Notes: a model not told the origin generated them from the sequence alone. Positions 44,240 to 56,200 are shown, numbered from the stretch's first letter. The stretch: 64,000 nt of DNA from Desmodus rotundus (GCF_022682495.2 NC_071399.1:12381342-12445341), one strand, 5' to 3'. Program-made: numbers and translations.

Positions 44240-44845
44240 GGGATGAAATCAATACTTGGTATTTGTATTCTCTATTCTCTTCACTGATTTATTTGTCTCT
44301 CCCTACTAATATGTCACAGTATTTTATTACCACAGCTTTTGGTTATATTTTTGACATTAGTAAAGCAAGACTCTATCTTATTGTCCATCTTTTTAAAATA
44401 TTCATGGTGACTGATGTAATTTTCTCTTCAAAGTAAACTTTAAAATCAATGTGTCAATTTTTTAAAGTCTTACTGATAGTTTGTTTGGGATGACATTGAG
44501 TTTTGGAGTAATTTAGGAACACTTAAATTTTCCCTACTGGAAGTGTGAATGTCTATTTTTAAGTACACAGTACTGGATTGATAATAATAACTTTCATTTT
44601 AGCAATTACATGGATATAATTCAGGGTGGTTGTTTTTTTTTTTTTTTGGCTTTCAGGTTAAATTTCCTGAACTGTGTCACTCAGTAAAGTTTTGCAGTTT
44701 TCCTCACCTAAGTTTTAAATATTTTTGGTAGATTCACTCATATATGGTATAGTTTCTGTGTAATAGTGACTTGGGAATGGAACACTTCATTACTATTATA
44801 TTTCAACTGGTTATTTCATAGGAACGAGAAAGCTATTGATTGCAG
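44240..44845 (-). mobile_element. Ancient L1M fragment, left of mariner
   Basis: Antisense L1: TTATTTGTCTCTCCCTACTA, CAGTATTTTATTACCACAGC, TTGTTTGGGATGACATTGAG and AGTAAAGTTTTGCAGTTTTC in L1 order. It continues beyond the mariner at 45409. Confidence 0.6.
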
Positions 44846-45408
44846 TACTGGGTTGGTTAGAAGGATTGTTTGGGTTTTCCTGTAAGATGGCTCTAGCAGC
44901 GCTTAGTTGTCTTTAACTTCATTCGAAACAATTTTTTTAGATTGTATTGTGACAGCCGTCATATCAGCATACACGAAAACTTACCAGAACTGTTGAATTT
45001 TTGTGAAGGCATTTTAATATTGAAGATGGAAGAAAATACCCAACATTTTCAGCATACTATGCTGTATTATTTCAAGAAAGTTAAAAACACAACTGAAATG
45101 CAAAAAAAAGGTTTGTGCAGTATGTGGAGAAGGTGCTGTGACTGATCAAATGTGTCAAAAGTGGTTTATGAGGTTTCATGCTGGAGATTCCTCGCTGGAT
45201 GATGCTCCACGGCCGGGTAGACCAGCTGAAGTTGACAGCGATTGATAGTGATCAAACGGAGACATTAACTGAGAACGATCAATGTTACACCACATGACAG
45301 ATAGCCAATATACTCAATATATCAAAAGCAATAAAGTTATTGGTATAAATGAAAAATGTCTTTTATTTTATGGAAAAAAATCACACAGACTTTTTGGCCA
45401 ACCCAATA
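44846..45408 (+). mobile_element. Mariner-like DNA transposon, internally deleted
   Basis: Flanked by the TA target dinucleotide at 44846-44847 and 45407-45408. The left end GGGTTGGTTAGAAGGATTGT and the right end, whose reverse complement reads TTGGGTTGGCCAAAAAGTCT, form terminal inverted repeats of the common TTGGGTTGGCCAAAAAG mariner. Near 45080-45235 is the decayed transposase helix-turn-helix end: MCQKWFMRFHAGDSSLDDAP, then RPGRPAEVDSD and a stop. The catalytic domain is absent. It sits inside an older antisense L1. Confidence 0.9.
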
Positions 45409-45790
45409 TATTTGCTTTGTATTCAAGTAACCTTATTAAATTCCTTCATTAATTTTAATAACTTTTTTCTCAGATTTTCCAAGTAGAGAATCATAAGTTC
45501 TTTCAAAATAGTGACAGATGTACTGCTTATCCTTTTTAATATTTATGTCTCATTTTCATTGCCTTAATTACTAAAAGTCTATGTCTCTAAAAACGATGTT
45601 GAATAGTATCAGGAATATTAAGCATTCTTGTTCCACCTTTTGAAGAGAATGCTTCTAATGAATTGTCATTAAATGCAGTGTTTGCTATTAGCTTTGATAA
45701 TTATCTTCTATCTTAAACCAGGAATGGGTGTTTACCTAGTCTCCTTTGTTATTTATTTATTCCTGAAAATAAATGAGTTTATAGTTAGAA
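45409..45790 (-). mobile_element. Ancient L1M fragment, right of mariner
   Basis: Antisense L1 continuing in order: ATTCAAGTAACCTTATTAAA, CAAGTAGAGAATCATAAGTT, ACGATGTTGAATAGTATCAG, TAAGCATTCTTGTTCCACCT and AATTGTCATTAAATGCAGTG. Same element as 44240-44845. Confidence 0.65.
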
Positions 45791-46864
45791 TTGTCCTTAA
45801 AGATCATTTGGTCCTCTTGTTTGTTTGCCTTTTTACTAGAATAGAATCATAAATAGAGTCCCCCAACAATTAAAATATGCTGGGCAAATAGAAGCAAAAC
45901 AAAAGTCCCCCCAAAAGTGAAAACACTAGACAAAACTCTATTATGTACATTATCTTTGAACTATTTTTAGTTTCCAAGATGAATTTCAACTAATAAACTA
46001 ATGTGAATTTATTCATTCATTCAATGGATATTTGGTGCATGCCTACTACATACAAATGAATCAGTTATAAAGTAATTAGTAGATTAGAAATTACTTTATC
46101 AAAAGCCATGTTAGGGGGAAAATATGAATACGTAAGCTTGGTTTAATCATTCCTGACTACTTGAAAGCCTTTCCAAAATCCACCTGCTTCTTTCTCTATA
46201 GTTTACAAACAGACAATTTTCTTACCTACTGATGTAAAAACACATATAAAGAATTTTATTTATTTATTGTTTTTTCTGCGGAACAGGTCTAACCACATTA
46301 AATGTTACAGTGTTTAGGAGGCTGACGTGGAGCAGCGGCCCATGAAGTTCAGCTGAGGATTCTGACCTGAACTACTGGAATCTCTGAGGAAAGGGGCAGT
46401 GCCAGGTCAGTAGACCACCAAGTGTCAGAAAGAACTCAGACCTTTAAAACTTTGCAAAAGCAAATTCAACTTTGCTTTTGAATTTTCCAAAGTTTGAAAA
46501 GTCTAAACCTTCTCAAGTTTTCACATCAATGTTACAAGCATTCAGAAACAGTAAAGGTGGAAAATGGTATTCAATCCAGCTTATTAATCCTCTTGACAGT
46601 CTTGCTTGCCTACACAAGACAATGATCTTGTATCATGTGAATGTTCTGACGCTTTACATAATACAGGTGGGCGCAGCCATTTCCCTGGAGAACACTGGCA
46701 TGAATCTCTGGGTATAATCTTTGTATTACAAGGAGCAGGTTAAGTATTCCTATATTCACTGGCTGATCTATGTTAATACCTTTTTCGCTTATCTAAGTCT
46801 ACCAAATCTTTTAATTTCTAAAACCTAAAAGTAATGTAAACATCTTTCAATAATATATACTGTC
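45791..46864. other. MICU3 intron 1, unassigned with L2-like scrap
   Basis: At 46005-46060 the phrase TTATTCATTCATTCAATGGA with GCCTACTACATAC is an L2-like 3' end in antisense. A small 10-bp inverted repeat with a 6-nt loop lies at about 46455-46480. Otherwise nothing recognised. Confidence 0.45.
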
Positions 46865-47119
46865 AGAGAAAGAAAATTACCACGATTTCACTCATGTAGA
46901 ATCTAATGAACAAACTGAACTAACAAGCAAGCTGACAGTTCTGGGGCGGTTTGGGGGGCTGGAGGGCTGGAGTAAAGAAGAGAAAGAACTCATGGACATA
47001 GACAATGGTGTGGTGATTGCGGGGGAGACAGTGGGTGGAAATGAAAGAGGGTATGGGGGATTAATGGTAATGGGAAAAATACAATAAAAGAAAACAGTTT
47101 AAAAATTAGATATACTGTC
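46855..47119 (+). mobile_element. 5'-truncated L1, 3' end, with target-site duplications
   Basis: The body at 46865-47109: TCACTCATGTAGAATCTAAT, GAACAAACTGAACTAACAAG, ATGGACATAGACAATGGTGT, GGTGATTGC, TGGTAATGGGAAAAATACAA. 10-bp duplications ATATACTGTC lie at 46855-46864 and 47110-47119. Confidence 0.85.
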
Positions 47120-47844
47120 TCAGTAAATGATACTTTTTGCATCACAAGTTTCCAATATAGTAAAAACTCAACAGTAAGTATAATGTATTTAAAGTGAATG
47201 GGAAAGTTAACCTGAAAGCCAAAACAAAAAACAAAAAACCCCCAAAACAAACCCTGAATTATATCCATGTAATTGCTAAAATGAAAGTTATTATCATCAA
47301 CCCAGTATGGTGTACTTAAAAAATAAGCCTTCCAAAAGTGATAAAGTGCAACTAGATCATTTATGAACCACAGAGAAGAGACAGACAGAAGTTACAGAAG
47401 TCATGTTCACTAAGAAAAAATCTAATTTATATAGGTTGTCAGCCAAATTTAAAAAAAAAACACTTTTGGGGGAATTTAAGGAAGTGACAGCCTTTACATT
47501 TTTAAGAAATATCAGCGAGAAAACCCTCTGGCTTACAACGGCTGCAAAGAGAATAGCCTCTCTAGGAAGCTGGCGGGGAGGAGAGCACAGAGGGAGCGGA
47601 AGCCTGCTTAGCTGCTTCAAACGCAGGAAACACAACCGAGTTTCCACGCTCCATCTTTTCTGGAAACGCCTCTTTCAAATGGCCTACTATTAGGTGAAAT
47701 CCTTTCTCTGCATGTACTCCTGCCTTGTCTTTTTTGTTTTGTTTTTCTTATTATCAGCAGACCCACCGAGGAAGCTCTTAAATGAAGGAAGACTGAAACA
47801 ATTTTTTTGTTCGGCAATGAATAGCACATCAAACCAGGAGTACA
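47120..47844. other. MICU3 intron 1, unassigned segment
   Basis: No element recognised; a mildly GC-rich stretch at 47530-47640. Confidence 0.5.
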
Positions 47845-48110
47845 GCTTCAGAGAAAGCCAAATGCCATGTGATTTCTCTCACATGTGGAATCTAATGAAC
47901 AAGCTGAACTAACAAGGAAAATGGGGACAGACTCATAGATGGTGAACAGGATGACAGCTTGTGGTGGGGGGTAAGGAGTGGAAGGACTGAGCAAAAAGGG
48001 AAAAGGACTCATGGACATGGACGACAGGGTGGTGATTGCTGGGGGGAGGGGGTATAAAGAGACTAAAGGGTAATGGAAAAAATACAATAAAGATTAAATA
48101 AAATACAAAA
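47845..48110 (+). mobile_element. 5'-truncated L1, 3' end
   Basis: GAGAAAGCCAAATGCCATGT, CTCACATGTGGAATCTAATG, AGGATGACAGCTTGTGG, GGTGGTGATTGCTGG and GGGTAATGGAAAAAATACAA with an A-rich tail. Same L1 lineage as 10015 (antisense), 46865 and 57728. Clear duplications not seen. Confidence 0.85.
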
Positions 48111-49079
48111 AAGAAACCATAAAAAATTATCAATGTTAAAAATTTGTCCTCCTTAAAAATTCTTAGAGGGTGAATATAATTAATATTATCTGTTCCTTGA
48201 ATTCATGTTTTCCCTGGTTTTTATAAGAACCAGAGTCTTTATTGTGAGAACTCTGATTCTGAAATAGTGTCCTTGACTTCCACTTCCTATAAGCATCTGA
48301 GGTTGAAGCTACCTAAGTACTATTAGAGGTATTTGCTTCACATCCATCTCTAGAACCAATCCTATCCCAAACTGGAGGTAACCTCAAGTCTTTGAGGCCA
48401 AAGACTTGGGTAGTGGTATCTGTCCTGTTCTGTGACCAGGAACTGAACTCCTAATTTCATTCCTATCATCAGAACCCATCCATATTTTTCCAGTTTCAGT
48501 ATCTGGGTTCCCACCTGTTGGCCTGTGCCTGAGACCTTTCCCCTGAAACTACAGTGCATGCTTACCTACCCACTCCAGTGCCTGGTGTTTAGGTGCTATT
48601 TATGAGGTCCCCTTGATGCTTCATTCTAGACTCTTTGCAACAGAGATCTGCTAGTTACCAACATGTCCAATGGTTGTCTACTGCTAGAACTTCATGAAAC
48701 CAACTAGGCTAATCCTAACCAAAGTCTAGTCCTAACCTGTTGCTAAAAACAAGAATGAGTCTGATTTCACTCTGCCTGGTCGAGCTCTGAGAAACATGAT
48801 GGTGTCTGAGTTACGGTCAGCTCCAACAATATTTTAGATCGACTGCAGTTTTCTGATTAGCTTTTCAGTTCTCTAGAGGTGAGCCCTGATACCTTTGCAG
48901 CTATTTGCCAAGGAGATGAATCTCCGCTCTGTAACAAATGAGCTACGTGATCCTCCTACTCACACTCTCAGGAGGGCTACCTGCCAGGAAACTTCGGACG
49001 CCATGCACTCCTGACTGGATAAAATACTGCTCCAAATCAATCCTAATCAATCACATCTTTTGTAATAACGTATCTTAGA
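48111..49079. other. MICU3 intron 1, unassigned segment
   Basis: Mixed-composition sequence; no repeat family recognised. Confidence 0.5.
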
Positions 49080-49360
49080 CTTTTACGACACACCTTCCCT
49101 GAGAGTTAACACTGTACTTTGGATAAATCCTAGTTATTTCCTTTATATATCCCTATTATATCACTGGCTCTCCTTTCCCTCATTTCCAAATTGGGTTGTA
49201 TTTTTACCTGTTTACATATCTGCCCTGCCAATTAACCATTAATTCCTTGACAGGGGCAATATTTTTTACGTTCTAAGAACTTAACCAGTGATTAAAAGTG
49301 CCTGGCATATCTAACAGGCTTAGTAAATGTTTATTGCATGGCTAAATGAATGCTTATGGC
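49080..49360 (+). repeat. L2/MIR-type 3' end
   Basis: CTTGACAGGGGCAATATTTT, then AAAGTGCCTGGCATATCTAA and AGTAAATGTTTATTGCATGG..TAAATGAATGC, the typical tail of L2 and MIR elements. Confidence 0.6.
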
Positions 49361-50713
49361 TGAAAAAAATTGGCAACTGTGTAACAAAGAGCTAAAGAGA
49401 TACTGAGCCTGGATCAGGTGGCAGTTAAGGACAACCAGAGGAGAGGCTTCTGATTCCAAGTTAGGAATTTAGAAAGAGAGAATCAGGGAGAGTCTAAAGC
49501 TTTAGTGAGAAAGAGACCACACAACTTACGTGTATCTCTTTTAAAGTTGTTTAAACAAATCTTCAAAATTAATGTTGGCAGTTGTTTAAGGTAAACTGTT
49601 GTAATAAAGCTTATAGGTTTTATTTCTCAGTTTGTCTGTTTATTATGCTAATAGAGTAAAAATTCTAGTAAAATGAATCTCTTCTTAAGCAGGAATGTAG
49701 GCAAAAGTAACTTGTGGCTTAAGTCTTGAAATTTGGCCCTCAATTCTCAGGCACTCCTCCCAAGTGATTGCAACATACAAAAACTGGATTTTGATTTTTC
49801 CTTTTTTCTTATTTAGATTTTAAAAAAGAGCTCTATGTACTTCGAATTTTAAGTAATTACAATGTTACTAGCTACATTTTATTTCAGCTGGCTTCTTCCA
49901 GTTATACATTACCAATTGTTTTCTACAATAAAGAGTAATTTTTGCTTCTATAATATCTTTCCAAAAACATTAATGAAATTCACAAATTCTTCTAACCTTT
50001 GACTACAGGAATAACAAAAACAAATGCACAGCAAACTGGTGAGAATTTTATAAGCATATGAATTAGAGAAAGCCAGAAAGAGTAGAATACAGCTTTCCAA
50101 ATTTGAATGAAGACTGGGACTTACAACATATAAGAAGGTCCTTGGTTATTGTTGGAGAAATAGACAAACACAAATGTGATTTGAAGGAGTCTCAAATTTG
50201 GGAGTTTACCCTTTTGGCTACATGGGAGATTGCAGGAGGGACAGCAGTGGAGAGCGCAAGAACTAGAACAAAAGGTATAGGAGATGTAGCGTATGATTTA
50301 TTTGGTACTACCTGAACCAAGTACAAGATTCAGACTGTGGATCTCAGCTAGGGATACAGGTGATACACAGAGCTTCCAGAAGCAGGCAAACTGGCTGAAA
50401 TCCGTTGTTCAAAGAAGAGATGAGTAGATCAATTCAAGAGGAATCCGAGTCCAGGAAGAAGAAGTGTAGTCCATTGGATACTGCCAAAATCCCTGGGGTA
50501 TATGATAGGAATCCATTGACTGGGGCTAAATCATAGATTGGTTACATTAACAATGTCAACAGTGGTCCATTAATATGAAGCTCCATATATTTTCCTGTTG
50601 GTCTTAGTGTCTACAGTGAGGTTGAACCTACAGGTGGGTGGTCAGCTGAACTCTCATAATAGCAGAATACAGGAGATCAGTCCTGCTGACAAAGTTAATC
50701 CACTTTCATCAAG
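49361..50713. other. MICU3 intron 1, unassigned segment
   Basis: AT-rich; no element recognised. Confidence 0.5.
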
Positions 50714-50905
50714 GCCCTGGCTGGTGTGGCTCAGTGGATTGAGTGCCAGCCTGCAAACCAAAGGGTTGCTGGTTCGATTCCCGCACATGCCTGGGTTGCG
50801 AGCCAGGTCTCCTGTAGGGAGCATGTGAGAGGCAACCACACATTGATGTTTCTCTCCCTCCCTTCCCTTCTCTCTAAAAATAAATAAATAAAATCTTTAA
50901 ATTTT
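50714..50905 (+). mobile_element. Ves SINE
   Basis: The best-preserved sense copy: GCCCTGGCTGGTGTGGCTCA (box A), GCTGGTTCGATTCCCGCACA (box B), GAGAGGCAACCACACATTGA and TGTTTCTCTCC, with tail (AAATA)n. It is the clearest evidence that the DNA is from a bat. Confidence 0.95.
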
Positions 50906-50924
50906 TTTTTAAAAAAACAATCAT

Positions 50925-51234
50925 TTTCCTCCATCACTAAATGAATGGATAAAGATGTGATGCATATAAATACATGTATATATTTATGTATATATATAAA
51001 ATGAATTATTAATCAGCAATAAAAATAATGAAATTCTGCCATTTGTGACAATATGGATCGACCTAGAGGGTATTATGCTAAGTGAAATAAGTCAGAGAAG
51101 GACAAATACCACATAACTACATTTATATGTATAACCTCAAAGAACAAATGAACAAATGAACAAAGAAAACAAAACAGACTCATGGAAGCAGAGAACCAAC
51201 GGACGGCCGCCAAAGGAGAGGTGGGTAAGGAGCT
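50925..51234 (+). mobile_element. L1 3' portion, left of the inserted segment
   Basis: ATGAATGGATAAAGATGTGA, CTGCCATTTGTGACAATATG, CGACCTAGAGGGTATTATGC, AAGTGAAATAAGTCAGAGAA and GGACAAATACCACATAAC are end-of-ORF2 and early 3' UTR sequence. It breaks at about 51235 and resumes at 51524. Confidence 0.8.
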
Positions 51235-51238
51235 GGTA

Positions 51239-51523
51239 TTGGCAACTGTACCAACATTTTATAAAACATTAAAAAGGATTTTTATTTTATATTTTGTGGG
51301 CAAAAATCTTAAGAGATGTACATGAGATTCTTTTCATATCTATTATTACTCTAACCAAAAAGATGTTCATGGATGTATTATTCTTCGCTTTCTCAAATGG
51401 CTTCAGACTTATTTAAAAGCTTCTATGAAGATAAAAGGAGTAACATTTTCTTTGCTTGCTGGGTGGTCGAAAGGTTAAACATAAATTCCCAGTGTGGGAA
51501 ATTCCTGATGTACTGGAGGTGAA
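51239..51523 (+). repeat. Duplicated segment, copy 1 (inside L1 3' UTR)
   Basis: Direct-orientation copy of 54555-54827. It begins TTGGCAACTGTACCAACATT, includes a 51-bp exact match (51408-51458 with 54711-54761), and ends at GGTGAA. L1 sequence lies on both sides. Confidence 0.9.
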
Positions 51524-51700
51524 GGGGTCACAGTCAATAACAACCCTGGGATGACGTTGCGTGGTGACGGATGGTTACTAGACTTAGTGTGGCTGTCCCA
51601 CTGTAAGGCATTGTCTATAATGGTATTGAATCACTAGGTTGTACAATTGAAACGAATATAATACTGTATGCTGACAATACTGAATAAAAAAATTTGAATA
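51524..51700 (+). mobile_element. L1 3' UTR end, right of the inserted segment
   Basis: GGATGACGTTGCGTGGTGAC, GGATGGTTACTAGACTTAGT, GAATCACTAGGTTGTACAAT and AATACTGAATAAAAAAATTT form a typical L1M 3' end, continuing 50925-51234. Confidence 0.75.
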
Positions 51701-51882
51701 CAAAAATTTAAAACAGTTATTTCCCTTCTCAATACTCAAGGCCCTCACCAATTAATCCTTCCTCTATCTACTGTGTTAGATAGGTTACACTAAATTCCTC
51801 AAATGTAATGGCTCAAACACAACAGAAGTAGGTTCATTTTTCTCTCATAAAGGTCCAGAGCGGACCTGCTGGGTCTGGGGCT

Positions 51883-51900
51883 GGGGGGGGGGGGGGGGGG
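51883..51900 (+). repeat. Poly(G) run of 18
   Basis: Uninterrupted G18 after GGGGCT. A second G-rich stretch follows at 51969-51993 (GGTGGGGGTGAGGGTGGGGG). Likely polymorphic and able to form G-quadruplex; assembly length may be unreliable. Confidence 0.9.
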
Positions 51901-52000
51901 TGTCGGAATCAGGGAGCTTTGTTTCACACAGTCATTCAGAGATACAGGGTGATGATAACTGCCACCTGGTGGGGGTGAGGGTGGGGGCGGGGGTAGCATG

Positions 52001-52907
52001 GAGGAAGTGCATGTGAGAAGCTTTTACAGTCCAGGCCTAGAAATGGTACAAATCACTTCTCCTTCCCTTCAATTGAAAAGAACTTAGTCACGTGGCCATA
52101 CTTAAGTGCAAGGGATAACGGAAAACAAAGAACAGGGCACCCACAGGCCTAACTATTATGGGGGAAGAGAAGAGACTATGGTCAACAGTTTCTGTCACAC
52201 CCACTTTTGATGACAACATCAAGGACTGATGGAATATAAAGGACCAGGGAGGAAAACATTACAATTTTATATAGCACGTTTTACAAAGATTTGGAGAGAT
52301 ACACTTCCAAAACAAACCACATCTGTAGCCTCTTGGGAAATAAGACATCTAAATCACCCTCATTAATTTTTTAGGCAAAACTGAACTACTGTGATTCACT
52401 TCGATGGACACTTCCACACACTTCTTCCTCTGCATATTGTGTTTCTTTCCAAAGTCGTAAACACAGCCACTATTCACTTGAAATTTAACATCTGCAGTTG
52501 CACTTTCCCAGCTTCGTTTTTCCAAATTTGGCAAAATGCTTCTGTAACTCCAGCCTTTTCACAAAACGGTGTAGTGAGATTAAGGAACACCGGGTCTGGT
52601 CCTCCATCCTTGAATATCGAGAGATGCCAGGTGTGAACAGACTGTGCTCTGCCTCACGGACCTGCCCACAGTCTCCACGGGAGGTTAACGTAATTACTGC
52701 CCAATAGTCGAAATTACAAAAACAGAATTGAACTATCTATAGGTAAAATGATGATGACCTTCACATTTTTTAACTTGATTTAAAACCGAGTTATTCCTAA
52801 ATTAAATTTGGTGACATTACTATATTTAAAATATCCAAATAAAATAACTAAAAACTCTAAAATTTAAGTAACAAATAATATATAAAATTACCCCAAAATT
52901 CATATAT
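52001..52907. other. MICU3 intron 1, unassigned segment
   Basis: Mixed to AT-rich; no element recognised. Confidence 0.5.
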
Positions 52908-53145
52908 ATAAACTTAAGGTTATTTTTTTAGATTGATTGATTGATTGATTGATTTATAGAGAGAGGGGAAAGGAGGGAGAAAGAAAGGGAAACATCAATG
53001 TGTGGTTACCTCTTGCACAGCCCCCACTGGGGACCTGGCCCACAACCCAGGCATGTGCCCTGACGGGGAATCAAACCTGCGAACCCTTGGTTCTCAGGTG
53101 GGCATTCAATCCACTGATCCACACCAGCCAGGGCATAAACTTAAG
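52908..53145 (-). mobile_element. Ves SINE with target-site duplications
   Basis: Reverse complement reads GCCCTGGCTGGTGTGGATCA, with the box B region mutated, AGAGGTAACCACACATTGAT and a (TCAA)n-derived tail seen on the plus strand as (GATT)n. 11-bp duplications ATAAACTTAAG at 52908-52918 and 53135-53145. Confidence 0.95.
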
Positions 53146-54554
53146 TTTTAAATTCTAACAAGTTCATTTCTTTCATAAATACAGTAAAATTCACCCTGAA
53201 AATAAAGCATCATCAAACTTCAAAATAATGAAACTACAGATGGTGTGATTTTTGAGAAATATTACTTATTAAATGTAATACAATGATGATTTCCGGGCTT
53301 CATGTGGGCATATGCTAACTAGATATGTTAACATTTTTATGGTGTTTCACAGGATAGGAAAATACAGACATCCTAAGTTTAAGGTAAGGTATTATGGCAA
53401 TATTTTCAGATGTGGCAAATTTCATGGAGGAAATGGAATTTTTCATATCAAAAATATCTTGTAAAACTGCTATTGAAAACTACTGAAGCATGGGTCTAAG
53501 AGCTGGCACATAAATCATATTCACTGGAAATGCAAGGTCACACAGCAGGAAAATGAAATCGCAGAAGTCTAGAGGTAGAAGAGAATTTAAATTTGCCTTT
53601 TCATTTTACTCCTTCTAGGAAATTACATTTTATACCTTCTAGGAAATTATTTTATGGGAATTACTTAACATTCTTTTCAAGCTTGCTACACAAATGTTTC
53701 GAGACTCCTTTTTAGCTCCAGAAAGCTCTACATGCTACATTATAATTCTTTAACCTCAGTTTTCCTACTTATAAAAATGGAGAATTTCATGGAGATAAAA
53801 ATTTTAAATGCAGCTGTAAAGTATCACACACATTTAGTTTTAAAAACAGGTAAGGATCAATTTCAGATATGTTGTAGATCCTCTAAACCGTGCTAGATCA
53901 ATGGCTTAAGAAGTGGTAGAAATGATAAAAGTTACATTTTAAAAATTATCTCATCTTTCCAAAAGAAGTAAAAATATGTTTCAATGAAATCACATTCTCT
54001 GGAATTTCCAAACTCAAGACTTCTGTAACTAGTACTTAGATGTCGCTTCTTACGGTAGTGAAACCAGGCCCGTGAGGCAACAGAGTGAATCATTATCCTT
54101 CCCAAGAATAACAGAAAGCCGAGGTTCACTGCCAAAGGGCAGTGTCAGGTTACTTCAGCCCTGCAGTGTGAAAACTCACTCGGTGGTAAGGTCTGGTTTT
54201 CCCAGGGAGGCAGGATTAAATGCCAGATAAAGGATTCGGGACTTGATGATTAGAGAAACTGATTCCTACAAGCTGATAATACCCTAAAGAGGTAACTTGA
54301 AACAATTGTATCAATTATCTGAACACTGCATAATGCATTACCTCTTAGCAGCCAAGAAGCAGAGATGTGAAAATGAAAAATGGAAGAAGGAAAAATAAAC
54401 ACCATTTGTATTAACAAAAATTATTTCGATTACTCATCCTTGCTAGTTTATTTTTAAAAACATTTGTTTTATATTAAATCAATACTAATTTTTTAAATAA
54501 AAATGAAGTTATACATGATTACATGCAGGAAGTTTAGAATTTTACACCCAGATG
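53146..54554. other. MICU3 intron 1, unassigned segment
   Basis: AT-rich, apparently unique. No element recognised. Confidence 0.5.
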
Positions 54555-54827
54555 TTGGCAACTGTACCAACATTTTCTAAAACCCTAAAAAGAATTTTTA
54601 TTTTGTAGGCAAAAATCTTATAAGAGAGATGCACATGAGATCTATTTTTTACTCTAGCCAACAAGATGTTCATGGAAGTATTACACTTGACTTCGTCAAA
54701 TGGCTTCAGGCTTATTTAAAAGCTTCTATGAAGATAAAAGGAGTAACATTTTCTTTGCTTGTTGGGTGGTCGAAAGGTTAAATATCAAATTCCCAGTGTG
54801 GGAAAATCCCAAAGTATTGTAGGTGAA
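54555..54827 (+). repeat. Duplicated segment, copy 2 (probable source copy)
   Basis: Same sequence as 51239-51523 with scattered substitutions and a few small indels. It is flanked by unrelated, non-L1 sequence, so it is the likelier ancestral location. Confidence 0.85.
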
Positions 54828-54979
54828 ATGTCCTGGTGCTTTGTAAAGGCTTCTATGTGGAAATACAGGTGGCTGAAGTTCAGCTGATAGTATTTTCCTG
54901 GTTGAGATCAAATAGAAAAAGAAAGTAGTGAAATAGAAAAAAGGAGTAACTGATCATTTATGATTTTAAAGTGTCCACT

Positions 54980-55440
54980 GTATTGTAACAGTAGCTTACA
55001 TGATAGGGGTTTCACACCATTTCTCTCCTGCTCTTTACAAGGCTACTGGAGAGAGCTGCCCACATTTCCTGTCTCTGATTTCCTCTACTTCAGCAGGTTC
55101 TCCTCTCTACCACTCCACTCCAGCTGCTTGTCAAGGTCATCCATGACCTCCTTGTTTCTAAATCCAAAGGTCAATTCTCAGTTTTCATCTCACAGCATCT
55201 GACACTGTTGATAACTCTCTTCTCCTTGAAATAATTTCTCTCGGTTTCCAAGGCCACGCTTTGCTGATTTTCGTCCTACTCCTCTGGCAGTTCCTTTTCC
55301 GTACTACTGCTGGTATTTCTCATCTACACAGGGCCCTGTGGCCAGTCCTTGAACCTCTTCTCTTACTTTAATCTGTAATTACTTCTTTGATGATGTCATC
55401 TGGGTTTCACACATTATAAATCTACTATCAAATTCAAAAG
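54980..55440 (+). repeat. L2 (LINE2) ORF fragment
   Basis: Sense match to the L2 reverse transcriptase region: GTCAAGGTCATCCATGACCT, CTAAATCCAAAGGTCAATTC, CATCTGACACTGTTGATAAC with TCTCTTCTCCTTGAAA, CAGTCCTTGAACCTCTTCTC and GATGATGTCATCTGGG, in order. Frames are broken. Confidence 0.8.
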
Positions 55441-55659
55441 AGAGGTCACTTGCTGGAGATAGGGCAAGGCGAGGTGTGCTGCAGGCACAGGGGAACACAG
55501 CACTTCGCATAGCGTGAGTGGGATGAGGGACCGAGGCATCGAGGACATATGAAAGGCCTGTTACACGAGCACACGGTTCGGTCTCTCAAGGGGATATACC
55601 CGGATAGAGTTTCAGAGTGATGTGGCACAAGAACCTTCAATGTAACACACAATGCCCAT

Positions 55660-56200
55660 CTATTTTCTACAGACTTGTACCCCTACCCCAAGAATATAAG
55701 AATTTTTGTTATTCCATATCCTTGCCCATATTATTATTATTTATAAATTTACCAATCCAATTAGTAAGAAATGGTGCTTTACTGTGGTTACAATAGTATT
55801 TCCCTATAATTAGTCAGGTTGAGCATCTTTTTATTGGTCTTTTCAATATATTTCTTTTGAATTGCCTGTTTAGACCCTTTGTCCATTTTTCTACTATATT
55901 GTCTTTTTTCTTATTGATTTGTAGATCATCATGATATATTCTAGATATTTATTCCTTACAAGTGCTATAATGTATAAGTATCTTTTTCCATTCCAAGACT
56001 TCTTTGTGTTTTATTAGATATTTTTGTTGTAATAAAGTGAAATGTAGCAATGTTTCCATTCTAGATTGTGCTTTTGTGTTGTTTTGAAAATCCCCCTTTT
56101 AGGTTCAAAATTTTATTTTCATATATATTCCTCTAAGTATCTTAAAGTTTCACTTACCACATTTAAAACTCTAATGCACTCGGACTATTATGTTACGAAG
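55660..56200 (-). mobile_element. Ancient L1M fragment
   Basis: Antisense L1: CAGGTTGAGCATCTTTTTAT, GACCCTTTGTCCATTTTTCT, TTTTCTTATTGATTTGTAGA, CATGATATATTCTAGATATT and TAGGTTCAAAATTTTATTTT. Confidence 0.75.
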
